This document shows, one piece after another, positions 53,660 to 63,858 of a stretch of DNA of 64,000 nt. A program made the position numbers and the translations under genes. Within the stretch, counting starts at the first letter, position 1. The number at the start of each line of letters is the position of its first letter. Source of the stretch: Epibacterium ulvae (GTDB lineage: Bacteria; Pseudomonadota; Alphaproteobacteria; Rhodobacterales; Rhodobacteraceae); NCBI RefSeq assembly GCF_900102795.1, contig NZ_FMWG01000004.1, forward strand, positions 186,001 to 250,000, given 5' to 3'. The notes beneath the pieces are model-generated. The model had not been told where the DNA came from. It was given only the letters and a program-made list of their open reading frames with translations, and did not search any database.

Positions 53660-54246
53660 AGAATGCTCTCGGCTCTAGGCAGCGTGCCTGTCTTCTCAGC
53701 GCCACAGCTTGTGTTGGCCTGCTCATATCCTGTGGCGCACCAGAAGTTGAACCCGTTCCAGTGAATAAGACGCTGAGTGTTCAGGCTGGTCAGAATGTGA
53801 ACCAATACAATAATGCATCCAACCCTACGGTGGTGCGCATTTATCAGCTCAGCAGCCGCAGTGAATTTGAAGCAGCCACCTTCTGGGACATCTTTCACAA
53901 GACATCACCGGATCTGGCTGGTGCCGTTCTGGACGAACGCAGCCTGTCGCCGCTTTATCCAAATGAAACACGTCTCGTTGCCTTTGATCTGGTGCCCGAT
54001 GTGTTCTATCTGGGTGCTTTTGCCGAATTTGCGGACTATGAGACACAGCAGTTTCGCAGCGTTGTCCCCATTGATGTGGAAACGCTGGACGAGGGAGTGA
54101 CGATTTCCGTGACAACCTCGGGTGTTTCGATTCAATATCGCAATGCAACCGAAGACGAAGTTGCAGCAACGCAGCCGGTTAAGAAAAAAGGCTTCTTTGG
54201 CCGTATGCTTTCCGGGGCTGGCAAGTTGTTTGGAGGCGGAGAATGA
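53656..54246 (+). CDS. tssJ: TssJ outer-membrane lipoprotein
   Basis: 196 residues with a lipoprotein signal peptide ending in the lipobox LLISCG (Cys about residue 26). The mature domain shows the TssJ transthyretin-like pattern: NPTVVRIYQLSSRSEFEAATF, YPNETRLVAFDLVPDVFYLGAFAEFADYE. A C-terminal Lys/Gly-rich tail (KKKGFFGRMLSGAGKLFGGG) extends beyond the usual fold. It docks the TssLM membrane complex to the outer membrane. It overlaps both neighbours by four bases. Confidence 0.9.
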   Translation: MKNALGSRQRACLLSATACVGLLISCGAPEVEPVPVNKTLSVQAGQNVNQYNNASNPTVVRIYQLSSRSEFEAATFWDIFHKTSPDLAGAVLDERSLSPLYPNETRLVAFDLVPDVFYLGAFAEFADYETQQFRSVVPIDVETLDEGVTISVTTSGVSIQYRNATEDEVAATQPVKKKGFFGRMLSGAGKLFGGGE

Positions 54247-55565
54247 CCAAAGGATCAGTCGTCTGGAGCGAAGGCATGTTCATCGCCCCGCAGCATTTTC
54301 AACATCTGGATGTGTCGGTGCAGACCTATGTGAACGAAGTTGCACAGCTTGATCTCAGTACTGGCGATTTCGGTGTGAGCGCGCTTGAGCTGAACGCGGA
54401 CGCGCAAAAAATAGGGAAGTTTTCTGTACGTGAAGCTGCAGGAGTATTCCCAGACCGTCTATTTTTTCGCCTGAGCAAAGAGTTGTTGATAGACATCCCA
54501 GATGGGTTGGTGGATGAAACCGTGCATCTCGCAGTGCCGCTTGCGATTAAGGGCACTGCTCAGTTCGGCAGTGAAACTGGCTTGGCGCGTATGCTAAAAT
54601 ACCGCTCTGAGCTGCAAGATTTGAATGATCCCACGAATGAACCGGTCGAGACGGAAATGGCTGATGTGGGGGCCTGTCTTTTGCTTGATAAGATGGATTT
54701 CTCCGGCTATGCGACGATCCCGATCGCACGAATTCTCGAGAAAACGGCCGAAGGCCAGGTGGTACTGGACCGATCTTTCTTGCCGCAGTGCCTGCGCATG
54801 TCAGCAGCGCCTGTTTTACAGGAACGGTTGGCCGAGATTGTTTCGCTGTCGCGGGTCCGGGCCAGCAATGCGGCTGGTCGTGTCGCTACGCAGAGTGATA
54901 CGCGGAGTTATGCAAGCCTGATGAGCGAGCGGTTGGAGTTACAGGTTCTGAACAAATGGCTTTTGGTACTGCAAAACGCCCAGGCTGAAGGCATGATGAG
55001 CCCGCGCAACCTGTATCTGAGCCTTGCCAGCATGTCGGTAGAGCTGGATGCCATTCTGGGCAAGGCCACGAGTGAAAACATGATGTTTGATGCAGCCCGT
55101 CAGGCGACATCTTTTGATCGATTGTGGAGTGATCTGCGCAGCAAGCTGACGCTTGAAAAACCGGCCAGTGTTGTGGCGCTCAGCTGGAACAGTGAGCTAT
55201 TTGAAAAACGTCGTGTGTTGCGTCTGGTGATCCCGCCGCGGCTCCTGAAAGAAAATCGGCGGCTTGTTCTGGCACTGAGTGGCAGCGAAGAAGCGCCGGC
55301 ACTTTTAGATCTGGCACCGCTTGCCTGTAAACTGGCGGGTCTTTCGGCGATGCCTGAACTGGTCTCACGCGGACTAACTGGTGTCGAACTTACATCATTG
55401 CCGGTTCCCCCGTCGGAGCTGCGCAGCCGATCCGACGCAGCTTTCTTCACGATCAATACAAGCAGTGAACACTGGCAAAGTTATCTGGGCAAACGCGAAG
55501 CGCTGGCGCTGCATGTGGATGACCGCATTCAACGCGTTGACGCAACGCTCTATCTGATCGATTAA
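54243..55565 (+). CDS. tssK: TssK baseplate-membrane adaptor
   Basis: 440 residues: the N-terminal signature VVWSEGMFIAPQHFQHLDVSVQTYVNE, central FRLSKELLIDIPDGLVDETVHLAVPL, SYASLMSERLELQVLNKWLLVLQNAQAEGMMSPRNLYLSLASM, and a C-terminal domain with RVLRLVIPPRLL and QRVDATLYLID. It links the TssEFG baseplate to TssL and TssM. Full length; start overlaps tssJ stop as ATGA. Confidence 0.95.
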   Translation: MTKGSVVWSEGMFIAPQHFQHLDVSVQTYVNEVAQLDLSTGDFGVSALELNADAQKIGKFSVREAAGVFPDRLFFRLSKELLIDIPDGLVDETVHLAVPLAIKGTAQFGSETGLARMLKYRSELQDLNDPTNEPVETEMADVGACLLLDKMDFSGYATIPIARILEKTAEGQVVLDRSFLPQCLRMSAAPVLQERLAEIVSLSRVRASNAAGRVATQSDTRSYASLMSERLELQVLNKWLLVLQNAQAEGMMSPRNLYLSLASMSVELDAILGKATSENMMFDAARQATSFDRLWSDLRSKLTLEKPASVVALSWNSELFEKRRVLRLVIPPRLLKENRRLVLALSGSEEAPALLDLAPLACKLAGLSAMPELVSRGLTGVELTSLPVPPSELRSRSDAAFFTINTSSEHWQSYLGKREALALHVDDRIQRVDATLYLID

Positions 55566-55567
55566 GC

Positions 55568-56440
55568 ATGATGCAACGCGGCTCGGATACTCCTACCATC
55601 ACACTGACCCCGAAAGGGGTTTCGGTAGGGGGAGGTGCGCGCCTAGCAGAAGTCTCCAGCAGTGATCTTCAGACGCTTGACCGGACGCTGAGCCATTATA
55701 AGGGTTCCCAAAATACGCTTATCAATGCGTCTGCTGATTTGTTGGCCGTTTGCGCTACTATACCGCGAATGAACCCGGGAGCGGACTTGAACCCAACTCG
55801 TTTGGAGTTATCGCGTGCTATCATTGACCTGAAATATCGTGTCGCTCAACTGGATTACCCACCGGCCGTTGCTGAAAATCTCTGCCTGCTGTTTGCTATT
55901 GCGCTGGATGAATTTGTTCTGGTTAGCAAGTGGGGACGCGAAAGCGGTTGGGAGAACCGCACGTTAGTCGCGGATCTTTTTGGGTTCCGTGATGGCGGCG
56001 ACAGGTTTTATCACATTGCGGATCGTGCGCTGATGCAGCCCAAGGCGCTGCGAGAGTTTCTGGAAATCATCTATATTTTTCTGAAGCTTGGTTATCGCGG
56101 AAAATACAGCAAAAGCAGTGAACATGAACGCGACCGACTGATTGATCGACTGGAGACGGCCATGAATCTGGTCCCGGTTGAACGTGACATCACCCTAATG
56201 GGCCGCCCGATCACAACCAGCCAAGCACTCGGCAGCCATATGCGGGCCTCGCGCAAGATTGGCCTTGCTGTCACCTGTATTGTGATGGTCTTTGTTCTGG
56301 TCTGGGGCTGGCGCTACCAATTGGCCGAAACCACCTATTCCAAATTCGAAAGATTACGGACTGCCGCAGAGAATGAAACTGCCGTAGATTTCGTTTTCTC
56401 TAGCGAAACCGGCATCCTATCAACGGCAACAAGAGAATGA
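55568..56440 (+). CDS. tssL: TssL (IcmH/DotU) inner-membrane protein
   Basis: 290 residues. The cytoplasmic DotU domain is clear: LRAIIDLKYRVAQLDYP-type region (SRAIIDLKYRVAQLDY), LCLLFAIALDEFVLVSKWG, FGFRDGGDRFYHIADRAL, FLEIIYIFLKLGYRGKYS. One C-terminal membrane anchor follows (GLAVTCIVMVFVLVWGW, about residues 233-250) and a 35-residue periplasmic tail. It lacks the OmpA-like peptidoglycan-binding extension found in some TssL; in this system that function appears on TssM instead. Confidence 0.93.
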   Translation: MMQRGSDTPTITLTPKGVSVGGGARLAEVSSSDLQTLDRTLSHYKGSQNTLINASADLLAVCATIPRMNPGADLNPTRLELSRAIIDLKYRVAQLDYPPAVAENLCLLFAIALDEFVLVSKWGRESGWENRTLVADLFGFRDGGDRFYHIADRALMQPKALREFLEIIYIFLKLGYRGKYSKSSEHERDRLIDRLETAMNLVPVERDITLMGRPITTSQALGSHMRASRKIGLAVTCIVMVFVLVWGWRYQLAETTYSKFERLRTAAENETAVDFVFSSETGILSTATRE

Positions 56441-59400
56441 ACCGATTGCGCCTGATAAAAATCGGATTGTTGGTGTTGTCCCTTGTGTTGACGCTGCAGT
56501 TCTCCTTTCTGCTCTGGCACTGGCTCAGTGGTGTTGCCTTTCAGCTTGGGCATTTTATCTGGCTTGGGATCAGCGCCTTTGTGACTTTGCTGGCGATCAC
56601 GTTGACACTCGTTTTTCGCAAGAAAATCTGGGTGCATGATCCACAGGCCGAACATGCCAAAGTCCTGACGCAATCCGCTAAGGCACAGTTCCGTCAGGCC
56701 CGACAGCGGGCCAAAGCGATTGACAAGTCCCCGAATAATACCCCCTGGTACCTGTTTCTTGCCATGCAGAAGGAAGACAGTGCTACCGTTATGGCAGAGC
56801 TGGGCTATGTTGTGTTTGGCAATCCAGTGTCCGATAAAGGGCTGACCTTTACCACCTGGACCTCACCCACAGCGGTCGCCTACCGGGTGGAGATCGAAGC
56901 AGGCGCGGATCTGTCCTTTGACCTACTGAATACGGTATTGCGTCTTTTGTTTAAGGAGCGCCCAAGCCTCGCGGTCAACGCGGCCTATGTCGAATATGAG
57001 CTGGCCAGCCTGATGCAGACCACATCTGTGGAAACGGCGAATGCTGCGACGGTGAACCGGATCTTGAACGTTGTAGTTGAAAACTTTGGCATTGATGTAC
57101 CCGTTCACGTTCTCTTGAGCGGTCTCAATCATCTACCTGACCTGGCCCGTGCGGCGCTTTTGACGGGGCATCTGGGCGAAGATGTGATTTTTGGGGGCTT
57201 TCTGCCCAACGAAGGTGCGGATGTAACGACCCGCATCGACACATTGTTTGCGCAGTTGATCGAAAGCTTCAATGCAGCGCAGTTGCAGGCCTTGCAAAAA
57301 CAGCTTTTACCGGAGTTCAGCTCCGCGCTTTTGAATGCGCCGTTCCAGCTGGCTTTGTTGCAAACCCAATTGCGCAGCCGCATGACAGGGCTGACGCGCG
57401 CGCTGCCGCCACGGCAAAAAACTCTAAATTTGCAGAGTATCGTGTTTATTGGCGCGCGTGATGGTATGGCCGCGGTGGATCCACTGTGTCAGGTGACCGG
57501 ACAGCGGTTTTTCGTCAATGCGCCAACGCTTGCCACCCAGGCCGAAGACCATCTCAACAGCGTTACGATGGAAAATGCGGGCTTGGCTGCTGCTGCCTAC
57601 CATAAAGAAGGCTTCCGTGTTGCACCCAACCGCCGTTACAGCCTTCAACAATCGCTGAATGCAAGCTTGTGGACGCTTGCTCTGGCCGGGCTAGTGGGGC
57701 TGTTCAGCCTTACGGTCTGGGCACATTCCAAAGCTTACAGCCGGGTAAATACCCAGATGGAAGCAACGTTTGAAGCCTACTTTTCCTCTATCGGTGGCGT
57801 ACCAACTGATTCTGATTTTTTGGTTGAACGCGTGTTGAAACTGCAACCCCTGCGCGAAGGGCTGATGGCCTATGAACCATTAGATCAACGCTTCTATCAC
57901 CGCTGGCTGCCGAACCCGTCCATGGAGGGTATTTACCGCGAGCTTTATCACAACGAGCTAGTCAATGGGCTGCAAACCTCGCTGGTGTCCTTTCTCGAAA
58001 AGGATATTTTCGCCTTTAACAGTGTGGGCGACGGGGTGGAGCTGATCCTGCTGGCCTCAACCGAGGCGCAACTCTTTGCGGACCAGAAGAAATATAAACC
58101 CGAGTTGATTTCCTATTTTGCCGGTGGTCTGGCCGCAGAGGGCGAAGTGTCTGGTGCGTTCCAGGACACTTTGCGCGCAACATTGGACGATCTCTTCTCT
58201 CTCAATCAGCCGCCGGCAACCCGCAATGAGGATTTGCGCGCTGTGGTGACAAATACACTTCTTGGTTTGGACACTGCAGATCTGCTTTATGCGTCTTTGA
58301 TGCGACGCACAGATTATGCTGAACGTTTAGATCTACGTCAGATGATCGGTCCGCGTTTCTTTGAGGTGTTTGATTCTATTGGCGATCCTGAGATCTACCT
58401 GGTGCCGCGCGGCTATACCCGGGTCGGATTTGATCAGCTGTTTACCAATGGTGAGATGCCAGAGCTGTTGGAGATGATTGCAAGCTATGAGGCCGTGATC
58501 GGAGAAACAGACAATGCGGTTGAAAATGCAATAATCCGGCGCGTGGCGCAGAATTACACAGCTGACTATATTGCCCGCTGGAATGCTTTTGTCTCTGCGT
58601 TGCGTCTACGCGATGCGGCTGACTGGGCTGATGCGCAGATCCTGATGCAGGCCTTGACCAGCCCCGCAGAGAATCCGGTTGATCAGCTGGTTGAGATGCT
58701 GGCATCCAATACCGACATCAAGATTTACCTACCAAAATCTGTTGCTACGGCAGAGGAGGGCGCTGAGGCATCGCCTGCAGAACCACAGCTTGCGTCGGCC
58801 GCCCATAGTCCCGAGGCCGCCACTGCCTTTAATATCAGAACGGCGTTCAGAACCTATCTGGACGCATTGCGGGCCGATGCAGACAAACAAAGCCAGTTTG
58901 ATCTCTTCCTCGCCTATGCGCGCGACGTCAACCTGTGGCTAGATGAAGCCGCTTCAGCAACAAACGGGGCAGGGGCCTATCTGTTTGAGCAGTTTAAAAA
59001 CGGGGACGCAAAAAACCCGCTGGCTGTGCTGAATGCTTTTGTGATCCGCTCCGAGCTGGAGATCATCCGTAACTTTGGTCTCAGCATCGTTAACACGCTT
59101 GACGAACGGGCGATGCAGTATGTCTATGATTTTATTGATGCACAGTGGCAGCAGCAGATTCTCGCGACCTTTGGCGCGGGGCTAACGCAATCTTTCCCAT
59201 TCAATTCCGGCAGTGATCGCGATTTCCCACTGACAGAGTTTACTGATTTATTCGGGGCGGAAGGCGCGCTGCCCATGTTTGAGCAGACGTACCTCACCCC
59301 ATTTCAAGCACAGAGTGGGGCTTATGTACCTCGCCCGACCTTCCTTTTGACTGGCAACGCCGATTTGGCACCATCGGCAAAAACAGCTTTTGAACGGTTT

Positions 59401-60099
59401 CGCCGGATTTCCAGTACGCTTTTTGTTGATGGCGCGCCGTTCCTTGAATTTGGTCTGCGCACGGGATTTATGTCTAATGGCTTTAGTCGGCTTGTGGTGT
59501 CCTCCGGTGTAACGCTGCATCAGTTTCGCCATGGCCCCATTGTCTGGGATGAGCAGACATGGCCGGTCTCCGGCGTTCAAGACAACGATCTGACACTGCG
59601 AATTTTCAACCGCTCCCGTGCCGTGATGAACCAAACGTTTCAGGGACCCTGGTCTTGGTTCCATCTATCCGAAGAAGGTTCGGTTGCGTTGAACCCCTCT
59701 CTGGGACTTGCGGAAAGCGTTTATGATCTTGAAAGCGGGACGGCGGCGCTGCAGTTCAATGCACAACAGCGCTATAACCCGTTTAGTCCGGGCTTTTTCT
59801 CCGGGTTCGACATTCCGCAGTCTCTGTTTCAGGTGAACGCGCTTCCCTATGACACTGAACCGGATGAAGACCCCGAAGAGGCCAGCCCGTCAGACAGTAT
59901 TCTTGACGCATGGCTGCGCCGCGACGCCGAAGTCGAGGCGATGTTGATTTCAGCGCGTGGTCAGTCGCTGAGCCCGGAAATCCGTGTCTCAATTCAGGAG
60001 CGGATGAAGGCAGAAGGGTTTTATGAAGGCCCGATTGACGGAATTATCGGCCCGGAAACGCGCTTTGCCTTACAGAACTGGCGCGCAAGTCAGATTTAA
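56437..60099 (+). CDS. tssM: TssM (IcmF) inner-membrane protein with C-terminal peptidoglycan-binding domain
   Basis: 1220 residues. Two N-terminal membrane helices (about 6-28 and 36-60), a cytoplasmic domain, a third helix near 411-430 (LWTLALAGLVGLFSLTVWA), then a long periplasmic region. The NTPase part begins at NNTPWYLFLAMQKEDSATVM, where other TssM proteins have PWYLVIG followed by a Gly-rich GKT loop; here no Walker A is present. The last about 45 residues (IQERMKAEGFYEGPIDG, then IIGPETRFALQNW) form a PG_binding_1 domain. An acidic linker (DTEPDEDPEEASPSDS) joins it to the body. It ends the operon, overlapping tssL by four bases. Confidence 0.93.
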   Translation: MNRLRLIKIGLLVLSLVLTLQFSFLLWHWLSGVAFQLGHFIWLGISAFVTLLAITLTLVFRKKIWVHDPQAEHAKVLTQSAKAQFRQARQRAKAIDKSPNNTPWYLFLAMQKEDSATVMAELGYVVFGNPVSDKGLTFTTWTSPTAVAYRVEIEAGADLSFDLLNTVLRLLFKERPSLAVNAAYVEYELASLMQTTSVETANAATVNRILNVVVENFGIDVPVHVLLSGLNHLPDLARAALLTGHLGEDVIFGGFLPNEGADVTTRIDTLFAQLIESFNAAQLQALQKQLLPEFSSALLNAPFQLALLQTQLRSRMTGLTRALPPRQKTLNLQSIVFIGARDGMAAVDPLCQVTGQRFFVNAPTLATQAEDHLNSVTMENAGLAAAAYHKEGFRVAPNRRYSLQQSLNASLWTLALAGLVGLFSLTVWAHSKAYSRVNTQMEATFEAYFSSIGGVPTDSDFLVERVLKLQPLREGLMAYEPLDQRFYHRWLPNPSMEGIYRELYHNELVNGLQTSLVSFLEKDIFAFNSVGDGVELILLASTEAQLFADQKKYKPELISYFAGGLAAEGEVSGAFQDTLRATLDDLFSLNQPPATRNEDLRAVVTNTLLGLDTADLLYASLMRRTDYAERLDLRQMIGPRFFEVFDSIGDPEIYLVPRGYTRVGFDQLFTNGEMPELLEMIASYEAVIGETDNAVENAIIRRVAQNYTADYIARWNAFVSALRLRDAADWADAQILMQALTSPAENPVDQLVEMLASNTDIKIYLPKSVATAEEGAEASPAEPQLASAAHSPEAATAFNIRTAFRTYLDALRADADKQSQFDLFLAYARDVNLWLDEAASATNGAGAYLFEQFKNGDAKNPLAVLNAFVIRSELEIIRNFGLSIVNTLDERAMQYVYDFIDAQWQQQILATFGAGLTQSFPFNSGSDRDFPLTEFTDLFGAEGALPMFEQTYLTPFQAQSGAYVPRPTFLLTGNADLAPSAKTAFERFRRISSTLFVDGAPFLEFGLRTGFMSNGFSRLVVSSGVTLHQFRHGPIVWDEQTWPVSGVQDNDLTLRIFNRSRAVMNQTFQGPWSWFHLSEEGSVALNPSLGLAESVYDLESGTAALQFNAQQRYNPFSPGFFSGFDIPQSLFQVNALPYDTEPDEDPEEASPSDSILDAWLRRDAEVEAMLISARGQSLSPEIRVSIQERMKAEGFYEGPIDGIIGPETRFALQNWRASQI

Positions 60100-60145
60100 G
60101 TAGTTGCTTCGGGCGAACTAACATTCTCCCCTGCGGTTTATTTAA

Positions 60146-60170
60146 TGACAGATCGGGGTAAGATCTGTCA
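60146..60170 (+). terminator. Hairpin after tssM, probable end of T6SS transcript
   Basis: Perfect 9 bp stem tgacagatc (60146-60154) with gatctgtca (60162-60170) and a 7-base loop, 47 bases after the tssM stop. No T-run follows, so it may be a Rho-assisted or weak terminator. The rest of 60171-60404 shows no gene. Confidence 0.5.
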
Positions 60171-60404
60171 CCGTTCTTGAATTCAAAGCATTGCTGTGCT
60201 GAGTGAACATTATGATTTGGTACCAATTGGGTTAATAAAACTGGCTTGTTTTGAAACCGCATCTCGCAAGCTGCCGGTTTGCGAGGTGAGTTTGAGGTGA
60301 TTTCTCAACGAATTCCCAATCTTTATGGCGACAAAGAGTTCTCTTCCTGTTGGAGGGGGCGCTTCCGACTAGGGACGGAATAGTACGCTAGCGTAAGATC
60401 GATA

Positions 60405-60716
60405 CTAATGTAGAGACGGCTTGCTCGGACAGGCGATAAGATAGTCTCGAAATGCAAGATACCTTTTGATATAAGCCGACTTCGTTTCGTAGATGTGTAG
60501 GTGATGGGTGTAGGCTCCCAAACCGTTCACCTTTCGAAAACAAGGCCTTCTATCAATGTCATATGCTTCCATCACTGCGTATCCAATCCCCATGAAAGCA
60601 TCACTCCGTGCGTCCAGAGCCGTTGGGTCAGATACAACTCCAAGCAGGTCAATGATTGGCTTCGCAAGAATGCTACCGGTGTGACGCAGTTCAATGTCAA
60701 GCGCGTCCCTGATCAC
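60405..60716 (-). pseudogene. GrpB/UPF0157-family nucleotidyltransferase-fold remnant
   Basis: 103 codons reading LRHTGSILAKPIIDLLGVV, GYAVMEAYDIDRRPCFRK, YTHHLHIYE and RYLAFRDYLIACP, the GrpB pattern (HIGSTxVPGLxAKPIID, RRYFxK, HHVHVxE, HLxFRDYL). The N-terminal strand with the first acidic residues and the C-terminal helix after FRDYL are missing, and GSILAKP lacks the PGL part of the loop, so it is probably an inactive fragment. Confidence 0.65.
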
Positions 60717-60861
60717 TAAAACCTCGCTCGCAAAGGCGTTTTTCTATTCTGGATTGTGTGGAACAACTTAATCAACCATAGCCGAAAATTCGCAATTTAA
60801 GAGCGTGACGGCAAGCGTCTGTAAGGCGAGGGTGTTCTGAGAAGAATACCGTATCACCTAA

Positions 60862-60995
60862 CTGAACCGCCCCGGTTTTACGGGCAACTGTCGCGTTCGT
60901 CTTTCAAGTCGCGATTTTGTCTGATCCCAAGGGTTGTTGGTACCGTTCCTCTGCTTCGATTGGCGTGATATCGTCGAGCAGCTGCAACAGAGCCC
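60862..60995 (-). mobile_element. Insertion-sequence end fragments (IS3-like tail plus a second IS-type terminus)
   Basis: On the minus strand about 25 codons read LLDDITPIEAEERYQQPL to a stop at 60904-60906, like the tail of IS3-family OrfB proteins (PIEAExxYY). Some 25 bases beyond lies GTAAAACCGGGGCGGTTCAG, which looks like an IS3-type terminal repeat. The other edge, 60984-60995, is gcaacagagccc, which on the minus strand reads GGGCTCTGTTGC, resembling the ends of IS6/IS5-type elements. The rest of 60717-61173 shows no gene. Confidence 0.5.
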
Positions 60996-61173
60996 TATCA
61001 AAACATACCATCGAAACTTCAAAATTTGAATCGCAACTGCTTTTCAGAAATGAGGTTGCTCAACCGGGAGGTTTTAAGCTGCCGCAATGAGCAATGAAAA
61101 ATATTGCCTCAACGAAGAGATTTAAATTGAAACAGCCTTCATTGAGAAGGCTATTCCAGTAATTCTATAACAA

Positions 61174-63399
61174 TTAGCGATGGTCAAAGCGATCCAACAT
61201 CATCACCTTAGTCCAAGCGTCTACGAAATCTGAGACAAACTGATCTTCGCCACTGTTATACGCATAAACTTCAGCCACGGCACGTAGCTCCGCATTGGAT
61301 CCGAATATCAAATCGACTTCGGTTGCTGTCCATTTTTGAGCACCGCTCGTGCGATCTGTACCCGTAAAGAAACCATCTTGTTCTTTTGTCCACTCGGTAG
61401 ACAGGTCAAGAAGATTTGTAAAGAAATCAGAACTCAGAGTGCCAGGACGGTCCGTAAATACGCCGTGTTTTGCGTTATCAGAGTTAGCATCAAGGACGCG
61501 CATGCCTGCAACCAGAACTGTCATCTCAGGCACCGTTAAGGTGAGCATATCAGCCCGATCAATTAACATCTTAGCAGGTGAGAGACGTGCTTGGTCGCTG
61601 TAATAATTTCTGAAACCATCTGCAGCTGGACGCAAAAATTCAAATGCAATCGTATCTGTCTGCTCCTGTGTTGCATCAACGCGGCCTGGATGAAATGGAA
61701 CAGTGATGACATGACCGGCCGCTTTTGCAGCATCCTCAATTGCGACAGCTCCGCCTAAGACAATCAGATCTGCTAAAGATACATCTCGCGTTCCTGTGTT
61801 GAACTTCGCCTGAATGGCCTCCAACTCCTCAAGGACAGAGCTGAGAACAGCTGGGTCGTTGACCTTCCAGTCTTTCTGAGGAGCCAAACGCAGGCGTGCC
61901 CCATTTGCACCTCCGCGCAGATCCGTGTCGCGAAATGTAACTGCAGAAGCCCAAGCCGTCCGTACAAGATCAGAACCTGGGATCTTCGCATTGCGAATTT
62001 CAGCTTTCAGCGCAGCGATATCGTTGGAATTAATTCCTTCGCTTTCGGCGGCAGGCAGTGGATCTTGCCACAACAGATCTTCATCTGGGACCTCAGATCC
62101 AAGGTAGCGCGCTTTGGGGCCCATATCGCGATGTGTCAGCTTGAACCACGCACGTGCGAAAGCATCATTCATATAATCAGGATCATCATAGAATTTTGCT
62201 GTCACTTTCCCGTATTCCGGGTCAAATCGCATCGCCAGGTCGGTTGTTAGCATAATCGGCGCGTGTAGTACGTCCGGATCAAAAGCGTCAGGCACAAATT
62301 TCAGTTCATCATCTGTAGGAATCCATTGGATTGCACCTGCTGGACTCTTTGTCTTCTTCCACTCAAAGTTGTAAAGGTTATCAACAAAGTTGTTGCTCCA
62401 AGTCACCGGTGTTGCAGTCCATGCACCCTCCAAACCGCTGGTGACCGCGTCAGGCCCATGACCGGCTCCACATTTGTTTTTCCAGCCAAGCCCCTGTGCC
62501 TCTACCCCCTCCGCAGCGGGTTCTGCTCCAACACATTCTTCAGGTTTGTGAGCCCCATGAGCTTTACCAAGGGTGTGTCCGCCCACAATCAACGCGGCTG
62601 TTTCTTCATCATTCATGCCCATTCTGCCGAATGTGACACGAATATCTTTAGCTGAGGCCAAGATATCTGGATTACCTTCAGGGCCTTGAGGGTTAACGTA
62701 AATCAACCCAAGCTCTGCTGCGGCAAGCGGTTCCTCCAGTTCCCGGTCTCCGGAATACCGTTTGTCAGAGGTTAAGAATTTTGTTTCTGGGCCCCAATAA
62801 ACAAGTTCGGGCTCCCATGCATCGATACGTCCGCCTGCGAAGCCAAAAGTTTCAAAACCAGAATTTTCCAGTGCCACATTCCCGGCGAGCACAATCAGGT
62901 CCGACCACGAGATTGCGTGACCATACTTTTGCTTCACTGGCCATAAAAGCCGACGTGCTTTGTCCAGATTGCCGTTATCAGGCCAACTGTTCAACGGTTC
63001 AAATCTAGTTTGTCCGCCATTTGCCCCACCTCGACCATCGCCCGATCTATAGGTTCCAGCACTATGCCACGCCATACGAATAAACAGACCAGCGTAGTTG
63101 CCATAATCTGCGGGCCACCAGTCTTGCGATGTGGTCAATACATTCTCGATATCTGCTTTTACAGATTCTAAATCTAAGCTTAAAAAAGCGTCCGCATAGT
63201 CAAATTGATCACCGATCGGATCCGCATCATAGCCATTCTGGCGCAAGCGAGACAAGTCAACTTGCTGGGGCCACCAAAAGTCATTCTTGCGTATGTCTCT
63301 AGTATTTTCGGGAGAAATACCGGGCGATGTCGCATGTGCAGCGACACCAATCAAGGCAGTTGTAGTTGTTAAAATTAAGCATTTTAGGCAAAGACGCAT
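61174..63399 (-). CDS. katG: Catalase-peroxidase KatG with signal peptide (periplasmic KatP-like)
   Basis: 741 residues. Both heme-peroxidase-like halves are present. Active-site residues: Arg108, Trp111 and His112 in [13 protein letters not shown]; Tyr234 in GLIYVNPQG and Met262 in RMGMNDEE, which with Trp111 form the Trp-Tyr-Met adduct needed for catalase activity; proximal His275 in [11 protein letters not shown]. Residues 1-23 are a signal peptide ([16 protein letters not shown]), so the enzyme should be periplasmic, like KatP. Base composition is more AT-rich than the T6SS genes and IS/GrpB scars lie downstream, so it was likely acquired. It would detoxify peroxide at the cell envelope. 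Confidence 0.93.
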   Translation of the reverse strand: MRLCLKCLILTTTTALIGVAAHATSPGISPENTRDIRKNDFWWPQQVDLSRLRQNGYDADPIGDQFDYADAFLSLDLESVKADIENVLTTSQDWWPADYGNYAGLFIRMAWHSAGTYRSGDGRGGANGGQTRFEPLNSWPDNGNLDKARRLLWPVKQKYGHAISWSDLIVLAGNVALENSGFETFGFAGGRIDAWEPELVYWGPETKFLTSDKRYSGDRELEEPLAAAELGLIYVNPQGPEGNPDILASAKDIRVTFGRMGMNDEETAALIVGGHTLGKAHGAHKPEECVGAEPAAEGVEAQGLGWKNKCGAGHGPDAVTSGLEGAWTATPVTWSNNFVDNLYNFEWKKTKSPAGAIQWIPTDDELKFVPDAFDPDVLHAPIMLTTDLAMRFDPEYGKVTAKFYDDPDYMNDAFARAWFKLTHRDMGPKARYLGSEVPDEDLLWQDPLPAAESEGINSNDIAALKAEIRNAKIPGSDLVRTAWASAVTFRDTDLRGGANGARLRLAPQKDWKVNDPAVLSSVLEELEAIQAKFNTGTRDVSLADLIVLGGAVAIEDAAKAAGHVITVPFHPGRVDATQEQTDTIAFEFLRPAADGFRNYYSDQARLSPAKMLIDRADMLTLTVPEMTVLVAGMRVLDANSDNAKHGVFTDRPGTLSSDFFTNLLDLSTEWTKEQDGFFTGTDRTSGAQKWTATEVDLIFGSNAELRAVAEVYAYNSGEDQFVSDFVDAWTKVMMLDRFDHR

Positions 63400-63858
63400 A
63401 TTATCCTCTTAGATTTAAAGTCTAATTAAATATACATCCTAAAATTGTTAAAATTTGAAATCACGAAAGATAACACATTTGTGTAACTACTTGAATTTAT
63501 GGTCAAGAGTGATCGCTTTCCGGTGAGGATCAATTTCTGATCCACATCACGCTGTTAGCCAGCGAAGATCAGACATAGCCACCGCTCATTTCTTTGAACC
63601 GCAAAACACGCTACCGGACAGAAATCGATGGGTCCTGACCCTAAGACAGCGGATGTCACAATTACGGGAGGAATGCGCACAGGATCTTGTCGCATGTGAA
63701 CTAGTAATGCTTGACTGGTAATTTTCCGACCATATCAGCCCTCTTTGAACGTGTCATGTTACAGGAATAAAAATCCAGTTAACGCAAAAGTCCCTTTGTT
63801 GGGCTCCCGCTGGATGGAAAGTTGCCGACGCGCAAGCAACTGAATTTATTAATGCCGG
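63400..63858. other. Intergenic region upstream of katG, no gene seen
   Basis: 459 bases. The part next to katG (63400-63500) is very AT-rich and should carry its promoter; no OxyR or Fur operator was identified with confidence. The remaining part has no open frame of note, no tRNA and no clear repeat. Confidence 0.5.
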
